Position numbers and translations under genes: made by a program. Below the pieces are notes generated by a model, which saw only the letters and a list, made by a program, of their open reading frames with translations, did not search any database and was not told the DNA's origin. Of a stretch of DNA of 27,431 nucleotides, positions 21,396 through 27,431 are shown one piece after another. Location of the stretch: IMG/VR virus record IMGVR_UViG_3300029448_000044, positions 29,613-57,043 of that record; one strand, 5' to 3'. The DNA is from a virus. Within the stretch, counting starts at the first letter, position 1. Every line of letters starts with the position of its first letter.

Positions 21396-21584
21396 ATGAT
21401 ACAGAATAATATAAAAAGAAAAGAGCAGTTACAAAATTTAACAAGCAGTATTGTTAGAATGGAGAGAGAGTTAGAGATAGTTAAGAACTCTATCAAACAA
21501 TTAATAGATAAAGAGATAGAGGAGCTAGAAGAATTAGATAGGTATGCCAACCAACAAGCAGACTTAGAAAGGGAGAGTGCGTAG
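21396..21584 (+). CDS. Small coiled-coil protein, 62 aa
   Basis: Almost the whole protein is a predicted coiled coil (SIVRMERELEIVKNSIKQLI, then DKEIEELEELDRY). The ATG at 21396 has a poor ribosome site (GGATAATAAAT). The last codons contain GGGAGAG, the ribosome site of the next gene. It may oligomerise. Function unknown. Confidence 0.6.
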   Translation: MIQNNIKRKEQLQNLTSSIVRMERELEIVKNSIKQLIDKEIEELEELDRYANQQADLERESA

Positions 21585-21769
21585 TGAAGTTAAGACCAGA
21601 ACAAACTGTTAAGAATAAATTAATATCTATACTAGATGATATAGAGGAGAAGTTAGAGGAGATGCAGACAGAGGAGTATCAGCTAAACACTGAAGACTAT
21701 GATTTAAATAAAGATTTATTTAAGTTGTTGCGACTAATTGATATGGCAAGGAAGGAGTTAAAGAAGTGA
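21584..21769 (+). CDS. Small helical protein with GTG start, tandem paralog 1
   Basis: The GTG at 21584 overlaps the previous stop (TAGTG) and has GGGAGAG upstream. The 61-residue protein starts MKLRPEQTVKNKLISILDDI and ends ARKELKK. It aligns with the next gene (MKLTKEQIDKVKQTIADLER ... LKEELKK), so the two are tandem duplicates. Function unknown. Confidence 0.65.
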   Translation: MKLRPEQTVKNKLISILDDIEEKLEEMQTEEYQLNTEDYDLNKDLFKLLRLIDMARKELKK

Positions 21770-21933
21770 AGTTAACAAAAGAACAAATAGATAAAGTAAA
21801 ACAAACTATAGCAGACCTTGAAAGAAAGATAGAAGAAATGGAACAACAAGACTATATTACATTTGATTTAGGTAAAGACCTACAGAATATATCTTATATG
21901 GTTGATGTATTAAAAGAGGAGTTAAAGAAATGA
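21766..21933 (+). CDS. Small helical protein with GTG start, tandem paralog 2
   Basis: This 55-residue gene starts with GTG at 21766, overlapping the previous stop, after GGAG. It shares the MKL-x2-EQ start, the helical middle with (E/T)xDLxKDL and the E-LKK end with the preceding gene. Both duplicates keep the GTG start, which suggests the whole gene with its ribosome site was copied. Confidence 0.6.
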   Translation: MKLTKEQIDKVKQTIADLERKIEEMEQQDYITFDLGKDLQNISYMVDVLKEELKK

Positions 21934-22085
21934 ATTATGGATTTTATTATTTATCTGGATTTTTATTTGTATCCGGTGTATTATTAATAGCTAACACTGA
22001 AGATAATAATAGCTTGGTAGGTGGAGCAGTATTAATTATGTTCGGTTTCGGATTTATATTTATGGGAAGGAATGTAGATGATTAA
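21930..22085 (+). CDS. Small membrane protein, 51 aa
   Basis: The start overlaps the previous stop (ATGA), with GAGGAG upstream. Two hydrophobic segments are separated by a polar turn: GFYYLSGFLFVSGVLLIA, then NTEDNNS, then LVGGAVLIMFGFGFIFMG. This two-span hairpin resembles small phage inner-membrane or holin-like proteins, but its place among early genes makes a holin role uncertain. Confidence 0.6.
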   Translation: MNYGFYYLSGFLFVSGVLLIANTEDNNSLVGGAVLIMFGFGFIFMGRNVDD

Positions 22086-22245
22086 CAAAAGAGTTAAAGT
22101 AATAGAAGAAAATATATATGGAAAAGTTATTGGAGAAACATCTAGTCAGTGGATTATAAAACCGGAAGTTGAAACAATGGCATCTGTATTTATGGATAAT
22201 AAATTATATTTTAATAAAACAAAAGTAGAGGTAGTAAATGAATAA
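22078..22245 (+). CDS. Small KRVKV protein, paralog B, 55 aa
   Basis: ATG at 22078 lies inside the end of the membrane-protein gene, with GGAAGG upstream. The product begins MINKRVKVIEENIYGKVIGE and ends KTKVEVVNE. It aligns with the 58-aa protein at 19680-19856, sharing NKR(I/V)KVI, IYGK and LxFxKxxVE(I/V)V. Probably a duplicated small beta-fold protein. Confidence 0.6.
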   Translation: MINKRVKVIEENIYGKVIGETSSQWIIKPEVETMASVFMDNKLYFNKTKVEVVNE

Positions 22246-22453
22246 AAACTTAACACCAAAAGAACATTGGGAATTACATCAAGGCCTATGGACAATGCTA
22301 GGTTGTGATATGGAATTAAAAAAGAAACATAGAAATACTATTGTGTATGTTGATAGAAAGACTGATAGGTATTATTCCTACTCATCAACATCAGGAAGTA
22401 TTTATTTAGGGGACTCATTAGGATATTTAAAGGAGAAAAGAGATGCCAACTAA
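22238..22453 (+). CDS. Hypothetical 71-aa protein
   Basis: Starts within the previous stop region (AAATGAATAA), with AGAGG upstream. The protein contains KEHWELHQGLWTMLGCDM and a Tyr-rich centre (DRKTDRYYSYSSTSGSIYLG). Soluble, no family recognised. Confidence 0.6.
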   Translation: MNKNLTPKEHWELHQGLWTMLGCDMELKKKHRNTIVYVDRKTDRYYSYSSTSGSIYLGDSLGYLKEKRDAN

Positions 22454-22619
22454 AGCTAAAAAGAAAATAAAAAAGAAACCTAAAATTACTTGGGGTTGGA
22501 TATATGGAGATGAATGTCCGGAACTGTTTGAACATTTTGGATTTCCATTTCCGAATGCAGATGATAGAATAAAAGTAAAGTTTGTTAAACACGAATCGAG
22601 AGAGGATTATGATAAATAA
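22443..22619 (+). CDS. Hypothetical 58-aa protein
   Basis: Overlaps the previous gene by 11 nt; GGAG lies about 8 nt before the ATG. A Lys-rich N-terminus (MPTKAKKKIKKKPKITWGWI) is followed by an acidic/aromatic half (CPELFEHFGFPFPN). Function unknown. Confidence 0.55.
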   Translation: MPTKAKKKIKKKPKITWGWIYGDECPELFEHFGFPFPNADDRIKVKFVKHESREDYDK

Positions 22620-22854
22620 TAACAAATATTTAAGTGCAGATGAATATATAGAATATACTTGTGAGCAAGCAGATAAGATTATGCAGATGAAATTAGATAA
22701 AGACTATGATAATTATATTACTTATGATGAGGCCGGCAAAGAAATAAGTTATACAGAAGAAGGTCAAGATATATTTATAGAGATATTAAATGCAGTAGAA
22801 CAATGTTTATCTGATGTAGGTATATATAATGAAGAGGATAGAGATGATACATAA
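22609..22854 (+). CDS. Hypothetical acidic 81-aa protein
   Basis: The start at 22609 has AGAGAGG upstream; an earlier in-frame ATG (22582) lies inside the previous gene. The product is acidic (DEYIEYTCEQADKIM; TYDEAGKEISYTEEGQDIF) and ends EDRDDT. Function unknown. Confidence 0.6.
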   Translation: MINNNKYLSADEYIEYTCEQADKIMQMKLDKDYDNYITYDEAGKEISYTEEGQDIFIEILNAVEQCLSDVGIYNEEDRDDT

Positions 22855-23110
22855 ATCCATAACAGATAAAGGGAAAGACTATTACCTATCAGCAGATAAT
22901 GTTCTGCATTGGATATCTGTTAATGAACGTGAGTTACCTTTTTTAAAGAAAGCTATTAATAATAATATAAAAGGTGCAATATCAGATTACTATTACCGGC
23001 AGGCATACATAAGAGAGATGCGACATTACTTAAGAACCGGCACCTGGATTTCAGACTTTTATGGAGAGAACCAAGAATTTAAAACATTTTGGAGAGTTAC
23101 ATATGGATAA
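22844..23110 (+). CDS. Hypothetical 88-aa protein
   Basis: The start at 22844 follows GAGGATAGAG and overlaps the previous stop; an earlier ATG at 22829 is unlikely. The protein has LSADNVLHWISVNERELPFL and an aromatic, basic C-terminus (YREMRHYLRT-like segment IREMRHYLRTGTWISDFYGE). Function unknown. Confidence 0.6.
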   Translation: MIHKSITDKGKDYYLSADNVLHWISVNERELPFLKKAINNNIKGAISDYYYRQAYIREMRHYLRTGTWISDFYGENQEFKTFWRVTYG

Positions 23111-23270
23111 GAACTTAATAGATATTCAAGAAGAGCTGAAGAAGACCATAAGAAAGTTATCTGATGCTGAATGGGAAGGAAGAGAAGGCGAAATAAAAAC
23201 CTTGACGACATTAGAAAAACATTATAGATTATTAATAAAACAAGGAGAGTTATATGAACCAAGGTTCTAA
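23103..23270 (+). CDS. Small helical protein, 55 aa
   Basis: The start at 23103 has GGAGAG 7 nt upstream and lies in the end of the previous gene. The product is a charged helix pair (MDKNLIDIQEELKKTIRKLS; TLEKHYRLLIKQGELY). Function unknown. Confidence 0.6.
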   Translation: MDKNLIDIQEELKKTIRKLSDAEWEGREGEIKTLTTLEKHYRLLIKQGELYEPRF

Positions 23271-23544
23271 AAATAAAACAAAATTAAAAGTAGTAAAGCT
23301 AGATGATAAAAGACCACTAGGAGATGAAGAACAGATTAATTTAGTAACAGAAAAAATGTATGATTTATTTGATGATATACAAGATAAGGTAACTATACCT
23401 AATACTATTATTGCTGTTCAGTTATTAGTTACAGACCTAGCGTTTGATACTGCACCAAATAATACAGTAGCATCAAGTATGTTATTAGATATTATTAACC
23501 ACAGATTAAGAATTGAAGTAGAGAAGGAGTACAAAGATGAGTAA
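23254..23544 (+). CDS. Hypothetical 96-aa protein
   Basis: Preceded by AGGAGAG 5 nt before ATG. After a basic start (MNQGSKNKTKLKVVKLDDKR) comes a helical body with VTIPNTIIAVQLLVTDLAFD and a C-terminal KEYKDE. Its last codons form the AAAGATGAGTAA junction with the next gene. Function unknown. Confidence 0.65.
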   Translation: MNQGSKNKTKLKVVKLDDKRPLGDEEQINLVTEKMYDLFDDIQDKVTIPNTIIAVQLLVTDLAFDTAPNNTVASSMLLDIINHRLRIEVEKEYKDE

Positions 23545-23797
23545 ATATACATACGTTGTAGAGGAATGGTCTACTGATTCTAGAAGATATACAGTAAAGT
23601 CAGATAGGAAACTTACTGAATCAGAATTACAAGACTGCTACATAGAGGCCGGCATACCAGATGAAGGAACGACTACTAAAGTTGATGAGATACCTAATGG
23701 TAAAGTAAATGTTACAGTTTACTATGATGGCACAGACTATGGAGATGATGGACAAATGGAAATAGTACAAGGAGAGGAGAATTTAAAAGATGAGTAA
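23537..23797 (+). CDS. Hypothetical acidic 86-aa protein
   Basis: Starts MSKYTYVVEEWSTDSRRYTV and continues with SELQDCYIEAGIPDE and a strand-rich C-terminal half (GKVNVTVYYDGTDYGDDGQM), ending LKDE. It is a compact alpha/beta protein with no recognised family. It is coupled to both neighbours by the same 12-nt overlap sequence. Confidence 0.65.
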   Translation: MSKYTYVVEEWSTDSRRYTVKSDRKLTESELQDCYIEAGIPDEGTTTKVDEIPNGKVNVTVYYDGTDYGDDGQMEIVQGEENLKDE

Positions 23798-24113
23798 ATA
23801 TATTATATATACACAAGATAACTGCATATATTGCACAGAGGCAAAGTCTTTACTAGAAGATATGAATGTACCTTATGAAGAGAGAAAACTAGATACGGCA
23901 GAGAAGGTTAGGAGATTTAAAAAGGCCGGCCATAAAACTGTGCCACAAATCTATGAACACATAGGAGGATTTCACGAGCTAGAAGATTATTTTTTTGGCG
24001 AAGAAGTATCGTTTAATCCAGATATAAAGCTCGTGGAGAACACTAAACCAAAAGGTAAGGTGATTCCCTTCAAAGGAAAAATAGGAGCTATATCAGGAGA
24101 TAAAGATGAGTAA
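23790..24113 (+). CDS. Glutaredoxin
   Basis: The 107-residue protein has the glutaredoxin fold signature: YIIYTQDNCIYC with active-site C12 and C15, TVPQIY with cis-Pro at about residue 52, and GGFHELEDYF (about 59-68), which fits the glutathione-binding region. A C-terminal extension of about 35 residues with a basic KPKGKVIPFKGK end is unusual. Phage glutaredoxins commonly supply electrons to ribonucleotide reductase; no reductase is in this window. The start overlaps the previous stop through the shared junction sequence. Confidence 0.85.
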   Translation: MSKYIIYTQDNCIYCTEAKSLLEDMNVPYEERKLDTAEKVRRFKKAGHKTVPQIYEHIGGFHELEDYFFGEEVSFNPDIKLVENTKPKGKVIPFKGKIGAISGDKDE

Positions 24114-24273
24114 AAAAATTAAATGTCAAAAAGAAGGTTGCTCTAATAAAGCATACCCAGAAGATATGGAGAATAGAGCATCTAATCTTTTATTATGTGA
24201 TGATTGCTATACAGAAATAAGGTATTTACTTGCAGATTATTTAGATATACACATACAAGATATTAAGATATGA
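24106..24273 (+). CDS. Small zinc-ribbon protein, 55 aa
   Basis: ATG at 24106 overlaps the glutaredoxin stop (GATGAGTAA). The product has C-x4-C (KCQKEGCSNK) and C-x2-C (LLCDDCYTE), consistent with a four-Cys zinc ribbon, followed by a helical tail. It may bind nucleic acid or protein. Function unknown. Confidence 0.65.
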   Translation: MSKKIKCQKEGCSNKAYPEDMENRASNLLLCDDCYTEIRYLLADYLDIHIQDIKI

Positions 24274-24277
24274 AGTG

Positions 24278-24306
24278 TTGCACAAAATGAATATCTGTGG
24301 TATAAT
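24278..24306 (+). promoter_or_regulatory. Rightward promoter of the shared phage type
   Basis: TTGCAC (24278-24283), a 17-nt spacer ending CTGTGG and TATAAT (24301-24306) match the three leftward promoters, including GTGGTATAAT. It is placed 5 nt after the zinc-ribbon stop and would drive the genes leading to the primase-helicase. Confidence 0.7.
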
Positions 24307-24321
24307 ATACATAGGAGTCTG

Positions 24322-24477
24322 ATGAAAATACAAAAGATATCCAGTATACCAAATCTTGTTATAAAAAAAATACTTGACACAAGATATAGATTTACACAGA
24401 AAAAAAGAAAGAGAGAGAAAGATGTATGTGATAACACATTACCGACTTCTGGCAATACAAAAAATAAAAAAATGTAA
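24322..24477 (+). CDS. Possible 51-aa ORF directly after the promoter
   Basis: ATG at 24322 has AGGAG 4 nt upstream, starting about 16 nt after the -10. The product is basic (MKIQKISSIPNLVIKKILDT ... KKRKREK). It overlaps the next gene in another frame by 56 nt. It could be a leader ORF, and coding is uncertain. Confidence 0.35.
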   Translation: MKIQKISSIPNLVIKKILDTRYRFTQKKRKREKDVCDNTLPTSGNTKNKKM

Positions 24478-24634
24478 GTGGACAGAAACATTTCCCATTG
24501 ACCAGTTAGTAGATGATGATAATAATCTATTAACATTTAATACTAAAGAGGAGGCACTAGATACTTTAGAAGATTGGGGAGTTAATATGAACATTGCTCA
24601 CGAAGAAGGTGTAAGGATAGAAAGAATTCATTGA
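24422..24634 (+). CDS. Hypothetical 70-aa protein
   Basis: The start at 24422 follows a GAGAGAAAG purine run; an in-frame ATG at 24374 would add 16 residues of Arg/Lys/Glu and has no ribosome site. The product begins MYVITHYRLLAIQKIKKCKW and has NTKEEALDTLEDWGVNMNIA, typical of a small alpha/beta protein. The stop overlaps the next start. Confidence 0.55.
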   Translation: MYVITHYRLLAIQKIKKCKWTETFPIDQLVDDDNNLLTFNTKEEALDTLEDWGVNMNIAHEEGVRIERIH

Positions 24635-24726
24635 TGTTAGAAATATTTATGCTATATTATTTCTTAGGAGGCGTGGTAGTAGGAATATTTATTGTACTAC
24701 TTGCGTATTTATTAACAAGAAAATAG
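24634..24726 (+). CDS. Single-span membrane peptide, 30 aa
   Basis: ATG at 24634 overlaps the previous stop (TGATG). Nearly the whole product is one hydrophobic span (MLYYFLGGVVVGIFIVLLAY) with a short basic end (LLTRK). Function unknown. Confidence 0.5.
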   Translation: MLEIFMLYYFLGGVVVGIFIVLLAYLLTRK

Positions 24727-24735
24727 GAGTAAACT

Positions 24736-24963
24736 ATGTATGACCCTGTTGTAATTAACATACTAGAAAAAAACGTAAAGGATTTACAATCACAATTAAC
24801 CAATGCAATGAAAAGAATAAAGGCATTGACTGATGAGAATTATAAATTGCGTAGACAAATCGGTATAGAAAAAGATAATGGAAAAGACATTGTCAATAAC
24901 TCTAGTGGAGTATGGTTAGGAGATGCAGAGATGCCTGATGCCGGCCATTTAAAAGATGAGTAA
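24736..24963 (+). CDS. Small leucine-zipper-like protein, 75 aa
   Basis: Preceded by TAGGAG about 8 nt before ATG. Residues 10-45 form a coiled coil (LEKNVKDLQSQLTNAMKRIK, then ALTDENYKLRRQ), followed by an acidic tail ending HLKDE. Probably a dimer. The stop lies in the fourth AAAGATGAGTAA junction. Function unknown. Confidence 0.6.
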   Translation: MYDPVVINILEKNVKDLQSQLTNAMKRIKALTDENYKLRRQIGIEKDNGKDIVNNSSGVWLGDAEMPDAGHLKDE

Positions 24964-25096
24964 CGAAAGACAAAGAAGATTTAAAGTCACCGGAAGGTGG
25001 TTCAACAAACCAATAAAAGTAAAATACTTATGGGTAAATAATATTTTTCCAATATTATTACTTGTAAGTTTATTTTTTTTATTATATAATAATTAG
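24956..25096 (+). CDS. Small single-span membrane protein, 46 aa
   Basis: ATG at 24956 overlaps the previous stop (GATGAGTAA). A basic N-terminus (MSNERQRRFKVTGRWFNKPI) precedes one hydrophobic span (IFPILLLVSLFFLLY). By charge the N-terminus would stay in the cytoplasm. Function unknown. Confidence 0.55.
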   Translation: MSNERQRRFKVTGRWFNKPIKVKYLWVNNIFPILLLVSLFFLLYNN

Positions 25097-25106
25097 GAGA
25101 ATAATT

Positions 25107-25292
25107 ATGACTAATCTCTGGGATAAAGACGAAAAAAGAATGTACAGAAAGTTATTTAAGGAGTACAAAAGAGAAGGTTGCTCTAATGAAGAAGCTCGAA
25201 TGTATGCAAAATTGGATTGTAAAAATAGCATAGGTTTAGATATTGATTCAGCAGAACAGCTTTATAAAGATACTCTGGAAGATTTCTCTTGA
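25107..25292 (+). CDS. Hypothetical 61-aa protein
   Basis: Preceded by TAGGAG 9 nt before ATG. The product (MTNLWDKDEKRMYRKLFKEY, then REGCSNEEARMYAKL) is charged and helical. Its last codons overlap the -35 of the following promoter. Function unknown. Confidence 0.6.
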   Translation: MTNLWDKDEKRMYRKLFKEYKREGCSNEEARMYAKLDCKNSIGLDIDSAEQLYKDTLEDFS

Positions 25293-25316
25293 CATTATGA
25301 AAAAGTTTATTATAAT
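25289..25316 (+). promoter_or_regulatory. Strong sigma70-like promoter upstream of primase-helicase
   Basis: Consensus TTGACA (25289-25294), a 16-nt spacer and consensus TATAAT (25311-25316). Unlike the other phage promoters it has TTGACA and no GTGG. It would add transcription of the primase-helicase and downstream replication genes. Confidence 0.65.
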
Positions 25317-25365
25317 ATATAAATATATATATAATATTATTAATAATTATATTATTAAATATACT

Positions 25366-25443
25366 ATGATTTTATTTATGTTATTATTATTATTATGGAT
25401 ATTATATATATTTATTATTATGTTTTATTATACATTTAAATAA
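25366..25443 (+). CDS. Possible 25-aa membrane peptide
   Basis: ATG at 25366 opens a frame of almost only Leu, Ile, Phe, Met and Tyr, ending at 25443. There is no clear ribosome site and the DNA is nearly pure AT, so the frame may be accidental. Confidence 0.3.
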   Translation: MILFMLLLLLWILYIFIIMFYYTFK

Positions 25444-25455
25444 AGGAATATAAAT

Positions 25456-25533
25456 ATGTGGTTAGAAGTATTATTAATATATACAGTTATATATACATTC
25501 ATAGGATTAAGTAATTCTGCGAGTATGTTATAA
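25456..25533 (+). CDS. 25-aa peptide coupled to primase-helicase
   Basis: AAAGGAA lies about 7 nt before ATG 25456. The product (MWLEVLLIYTVIYTFIGLSN and SASML) is hydrophobic. Its stop overlaps the primase-helicase start (TAATG), which has no strong ribosome site of its own, so translation of this peptide may feed the larger gene. Confidence 0.5.
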   Translation: MWLEVLLIYTVIYTFIGLSNSASML

Positions 25534-27170
25534 TGCAAAGTAAATGGATAAGTAGAGGTAGATGCCCTTCCTGTAATTCCAGTAATGGATATAACATTCA
25601 TGCAGATGGACACGCCTTCTGCTTTTCCTGTAACAAAAGATTTAACAATGTAGGAGAGGCAAAGATGGAAACAAAAGTTGTAGAGATGCAAAGTAAAGTT
25701 CCTAATAATGGTGAGTATGGGAGTATCAATGATAGAAGAATATCAGAGGATACTGCCAGAAAATACAGAACAAAGATAAGAACAAATGGTTCAGTAATAT
25801 CTCATCATTACTACGAATATTACAATGCAGAGAGTAGCCATATAGCTACAAAGATTCGCCAAGTAGAAGGTAAAAAAATATGGTCACAAGGAGATATGGG
25901 AGATGCCTTACTGTTTGGACAGAATTTATTTAAGTCTGGTGGTAAGTATATAACTATCACTGAAGGTGAGATAGATGCTATGTCTGTGTATGAAATGTTA
26001 GGAAGTAAATGGGCAGTAGTATCAATTAAGAATGGAGTTCAAAGTGCTGTACAGAATTGTAAACAACACCTAGAATATCTAAATAGTTTTGAAAATGTTG
26101 TTGTATGTTTTGATAACGACAAGCCTGGAGTTGAGGCCTCACAAAAGGTTGCCCAATTGTTTGAGCCTAACAAATGTAAGATAGTTAGACTTGACCATAA
26201 AGACCCTAACGAATATCAAAAGATGGGTAAGGCCAAAGACTTTGTGAGAGATTGGTGGAGTGCAGAATCCTATACACCGGCAGGCATTTTAAACTTAGCC
26301 AAGCTAGGAGATTCATTATACGATGAGGAGTATTGTGAAACTATTCCTTATCCTTGGAGTGCAATGAATGAGAAAACTTATGGTATGCGAACAGGGGAGT
26401 TAGTTACATTTACTTCCGGTGCCGGTATGGGTAAGTCTTCTATTATGCGTGAGCTTATGCATCACATTCTAAGAAACTCTAATGACAACATAGGAATACT
26501 AGCACTAGAGGAAAGCACAAAGAATACTGCATTTAATATTATGTCAGTGGAGGCTAATGAAAGATTATATATCAAGGAGATACGTAATCAATTCTCTAGA
26601 GAGCAATTAAACAAATGGCAGAAAGATACCATAGGTTCTGGTAGGTTCTTTGCCTTTGACCACTTCGGTTCTATCAGTAATGATGAGATACTTTCCAGGG
26701 TTAGATATATGGCAAAGTCTTTGGATTGTAAATGGATATTCTTAGACCATCTATCTATCTTGGTTAGTGGTCAAGACGAAGGAGACGAAAGAAAATCTAT
26801 TGATGTGTTGATGACTAAGCTACGTTCTTTGGTAGAAGAAACAGGAGTAGGTTTATTATTAGTATCACATCTGAGAAGACCAACCGGAGACTTAGGCCAT
26901 GAAAATGGTAAGGAGGTTACCTTGTCGCATCTTAGAGGTAGTGCAAGTATTGCTCATCTATCTGATAGTGTAATAGCATTAGAAAGAAATCAGCAAGCAG
27001 ATGATGAGGTCATTGCATGCACAACAACAATTCGTATTCTCAAGAATAGATACACAGGAGAAACAGGAGTAAGTTGTTACTTGCATTATGATAAAAAATC
27101 TGGTAGGATGTCTCAGATAGATAATCCTTTTGAGGATGAGTTTAATAATCAAGCACAAGGAGTAATATAA
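25533..27170 (+). CDS. T7 gp4-like DNA primase-helicase
   Basis: The 545-residue protein matches T7 gp4 (about 566) in length and domain order. An N-terminal zinc ribbon has C11-x2-C14 and C30-x2-C33. A TOPRIM primase core has EGEIDA (144-149) and FDNDKPG (193-199). A DnaB/RecA-like helicase has Walker A SGAGMGKS (295-302) and Walker B-like WIFLDHLSIL, followed by LLLVSHLRRP and HLRGSASIAHLSDSV. It unwinds DNA 5' to 3' at the fork and makes primers for the phage polymerase. It overlaps a 25-aa peptide stop by one base and is followed with no gap by the next gene. Confidence 0.93.
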   Translation: MQSKWISRGRCPSCNSSNGYNIHADGHAFCFSCNKRFNNVGEAKMETKVVEMQSKVPNNGEYGSINDRRISEDTARKYRTKIRTNGSVISHHYYEYYNAESSHIATKIRQVEGKKIWSQGDMGDALLFGQNLFKSGGKYITITEGEIDAMSVYEMLGSKWAVVSIKNGVQSAVQNCKQHLEYLNSFENVVVCFDNDKPGVEASQKVAQLFEPNKCKIVRLDHKDPNEYQKMGKAKDFVRDWWSAESYTPAGILNLAKLGDSLYDEEYCETIPYPWSAMNEKTYGMRTGELVTFTSGAGMGKSSIMRELMHHILRNSNDNIGILALEESTKNTAFNIMSVEANERLYIKEIRNQFSREQLNKWQKDTIGSGRFFAFDHFGSISNDEILSRVRYMAKSLDCKWIFLDHLSILVSGQDEGDERKSIDVLMTKLRSLVEETGVGLLLVSHLRRPTGDLGHENGKEVTLSHLRGSASIAHLSDSVIALERNQQADDEVIACTTTIRILKNRYTGETGVSCYLHYDKKSGRMSQIDNPFEDEFNNQAQGVI

Positions 27171-27338
27171 ATGTTATTTAAATTAATATACAAAGACAAA
27201 AGTCCTGAAGTAAAACGAACAGTAGAATTAGAAGGCACATATACACTAGAAGAGGCACGAGAGAAACGTGCTTGGTTGAAAGAAACTTACAACTGGTATA
27301 GTCCAAATGTAAGAGTTCTTATAGAGAGAGTAGAATAA
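27171..27338 (+). CDS. Hypothetical 55-aa protein
   Basis: The ATG follows the primase-helicase stop directly, with AAGGAG 8 nt upstream. The product has a strand-helix-strand pattern (MLFKLIYKDKSPEVKRTVEL, EEAREKRAWLKETY, NVRVLIERVE). Function unknown. It is probably part of the replication operon. Confidence 0.6.
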   Translation: MLFKLIYKDKSPEVKRTVELEGTYTLEEAREKRAWLKETYNWYSPNVRVLIERVE

Positions 27339-27339
27339 A

Positions 27340-27431
27340 ATGAAATGCTATAACTGTAAAACAGAATTAATATGGGGTGGTGACCACGACTGTGGAGATG
27401 ATGAGAACCACGCTATAGTTACAAACTTATA
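27340..27431 (+). CDS. Small Cys-rich protein (partial, cut by window end)
   Basis: ATG at 27340 opens a frame that runs off the window end. The visible part MKCYNCKTELIWGGDHDCGD has C-x2-C and a further His/Cys, as in the first half of a zinc ribbon. It starts one base after the previous stop. Its full length and role cannot be seen. Confidence 0.6.
   Translation, partial: MKCYNCKTELIWGGDHDCGDDENHAIVTNL

Noticed and set aside
24374-24402. TTGACA as the -35 of another promoter
   Set aside because: No acceptable -10 box is found at 16-18 nt downstream.

Overview
This window is part of a low-GC, gene-dense, tailed double-stranded DNA phage genome. It is most likely a lytic, short-tailed (podovirus-like) phage of marine bacterioplankton. 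The inference rests on a P22-like long portal protein, two gp4-like head-tail adaptors, an HK97-fold capsid protein, a tail fibre carrying YGDGSNLTNVP motifs, several small basic proteins I recall from marine podoviruses and cyanophages, and a T7 gp4-like primase-helicase. No integrase, tRNA, rRNA, CRISPR array or insertion sequence was seen, and the host cannot be read from the sequence.

Layout: the left arm (1 to about 16,850) is entirely on the minus strand and is the packaging and structural module. In transcription order it holds the large terminase, a 392-aa possible virion or effector protein, the portal, two small proteins, a GroES-like co-chaperonin, scaffold, a scaffold-linked protein, a decoration-like protein, the major capsid protein, head-tail adaptors, a run of small Lys/Gly-rich proteins (including a 24-codon PqqA-like peptide), tail proteins, and a tail fibre cut by the window edge. 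Three sigma70-like promoters sharing TTGC-Y/A-Y, a 17-nt spacer and an invariant GTGGTATAAT drive this arm. Two of them place the start codon only 6 nt after the -10 box, predicting leaderless mRNAs.

The divergent control region (about 16,882 to 17,664) has no convincing gene. It holds an AT-rich tract, a terminator-like hairpin, four Fur/Irr-box-like palindromes in a regular cluster, an array of small hairpins, and candidate rightward promoters.

The right arm (17,665 to the end) is on the plus strand. It is an early/replication module of about 30 very small, tightly overlapping genes, mostly of unknown function and including several paralogous pairs. Recognisable members are a GP88-type Cys-rich protein, a glutaredoxin, a zinc-ribbon protein and the primase-helicase.

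The items most worth a second look are the PqqA-like peptide, the Fur/Irr-like operator cluster, the leaderless promoters, the 392-aa protein with a pretoxin-like segment, a shared C-terminal motif in three consecutive small proteins, a probable CTG start, and a recurring gene-junction sequence in the early operon.
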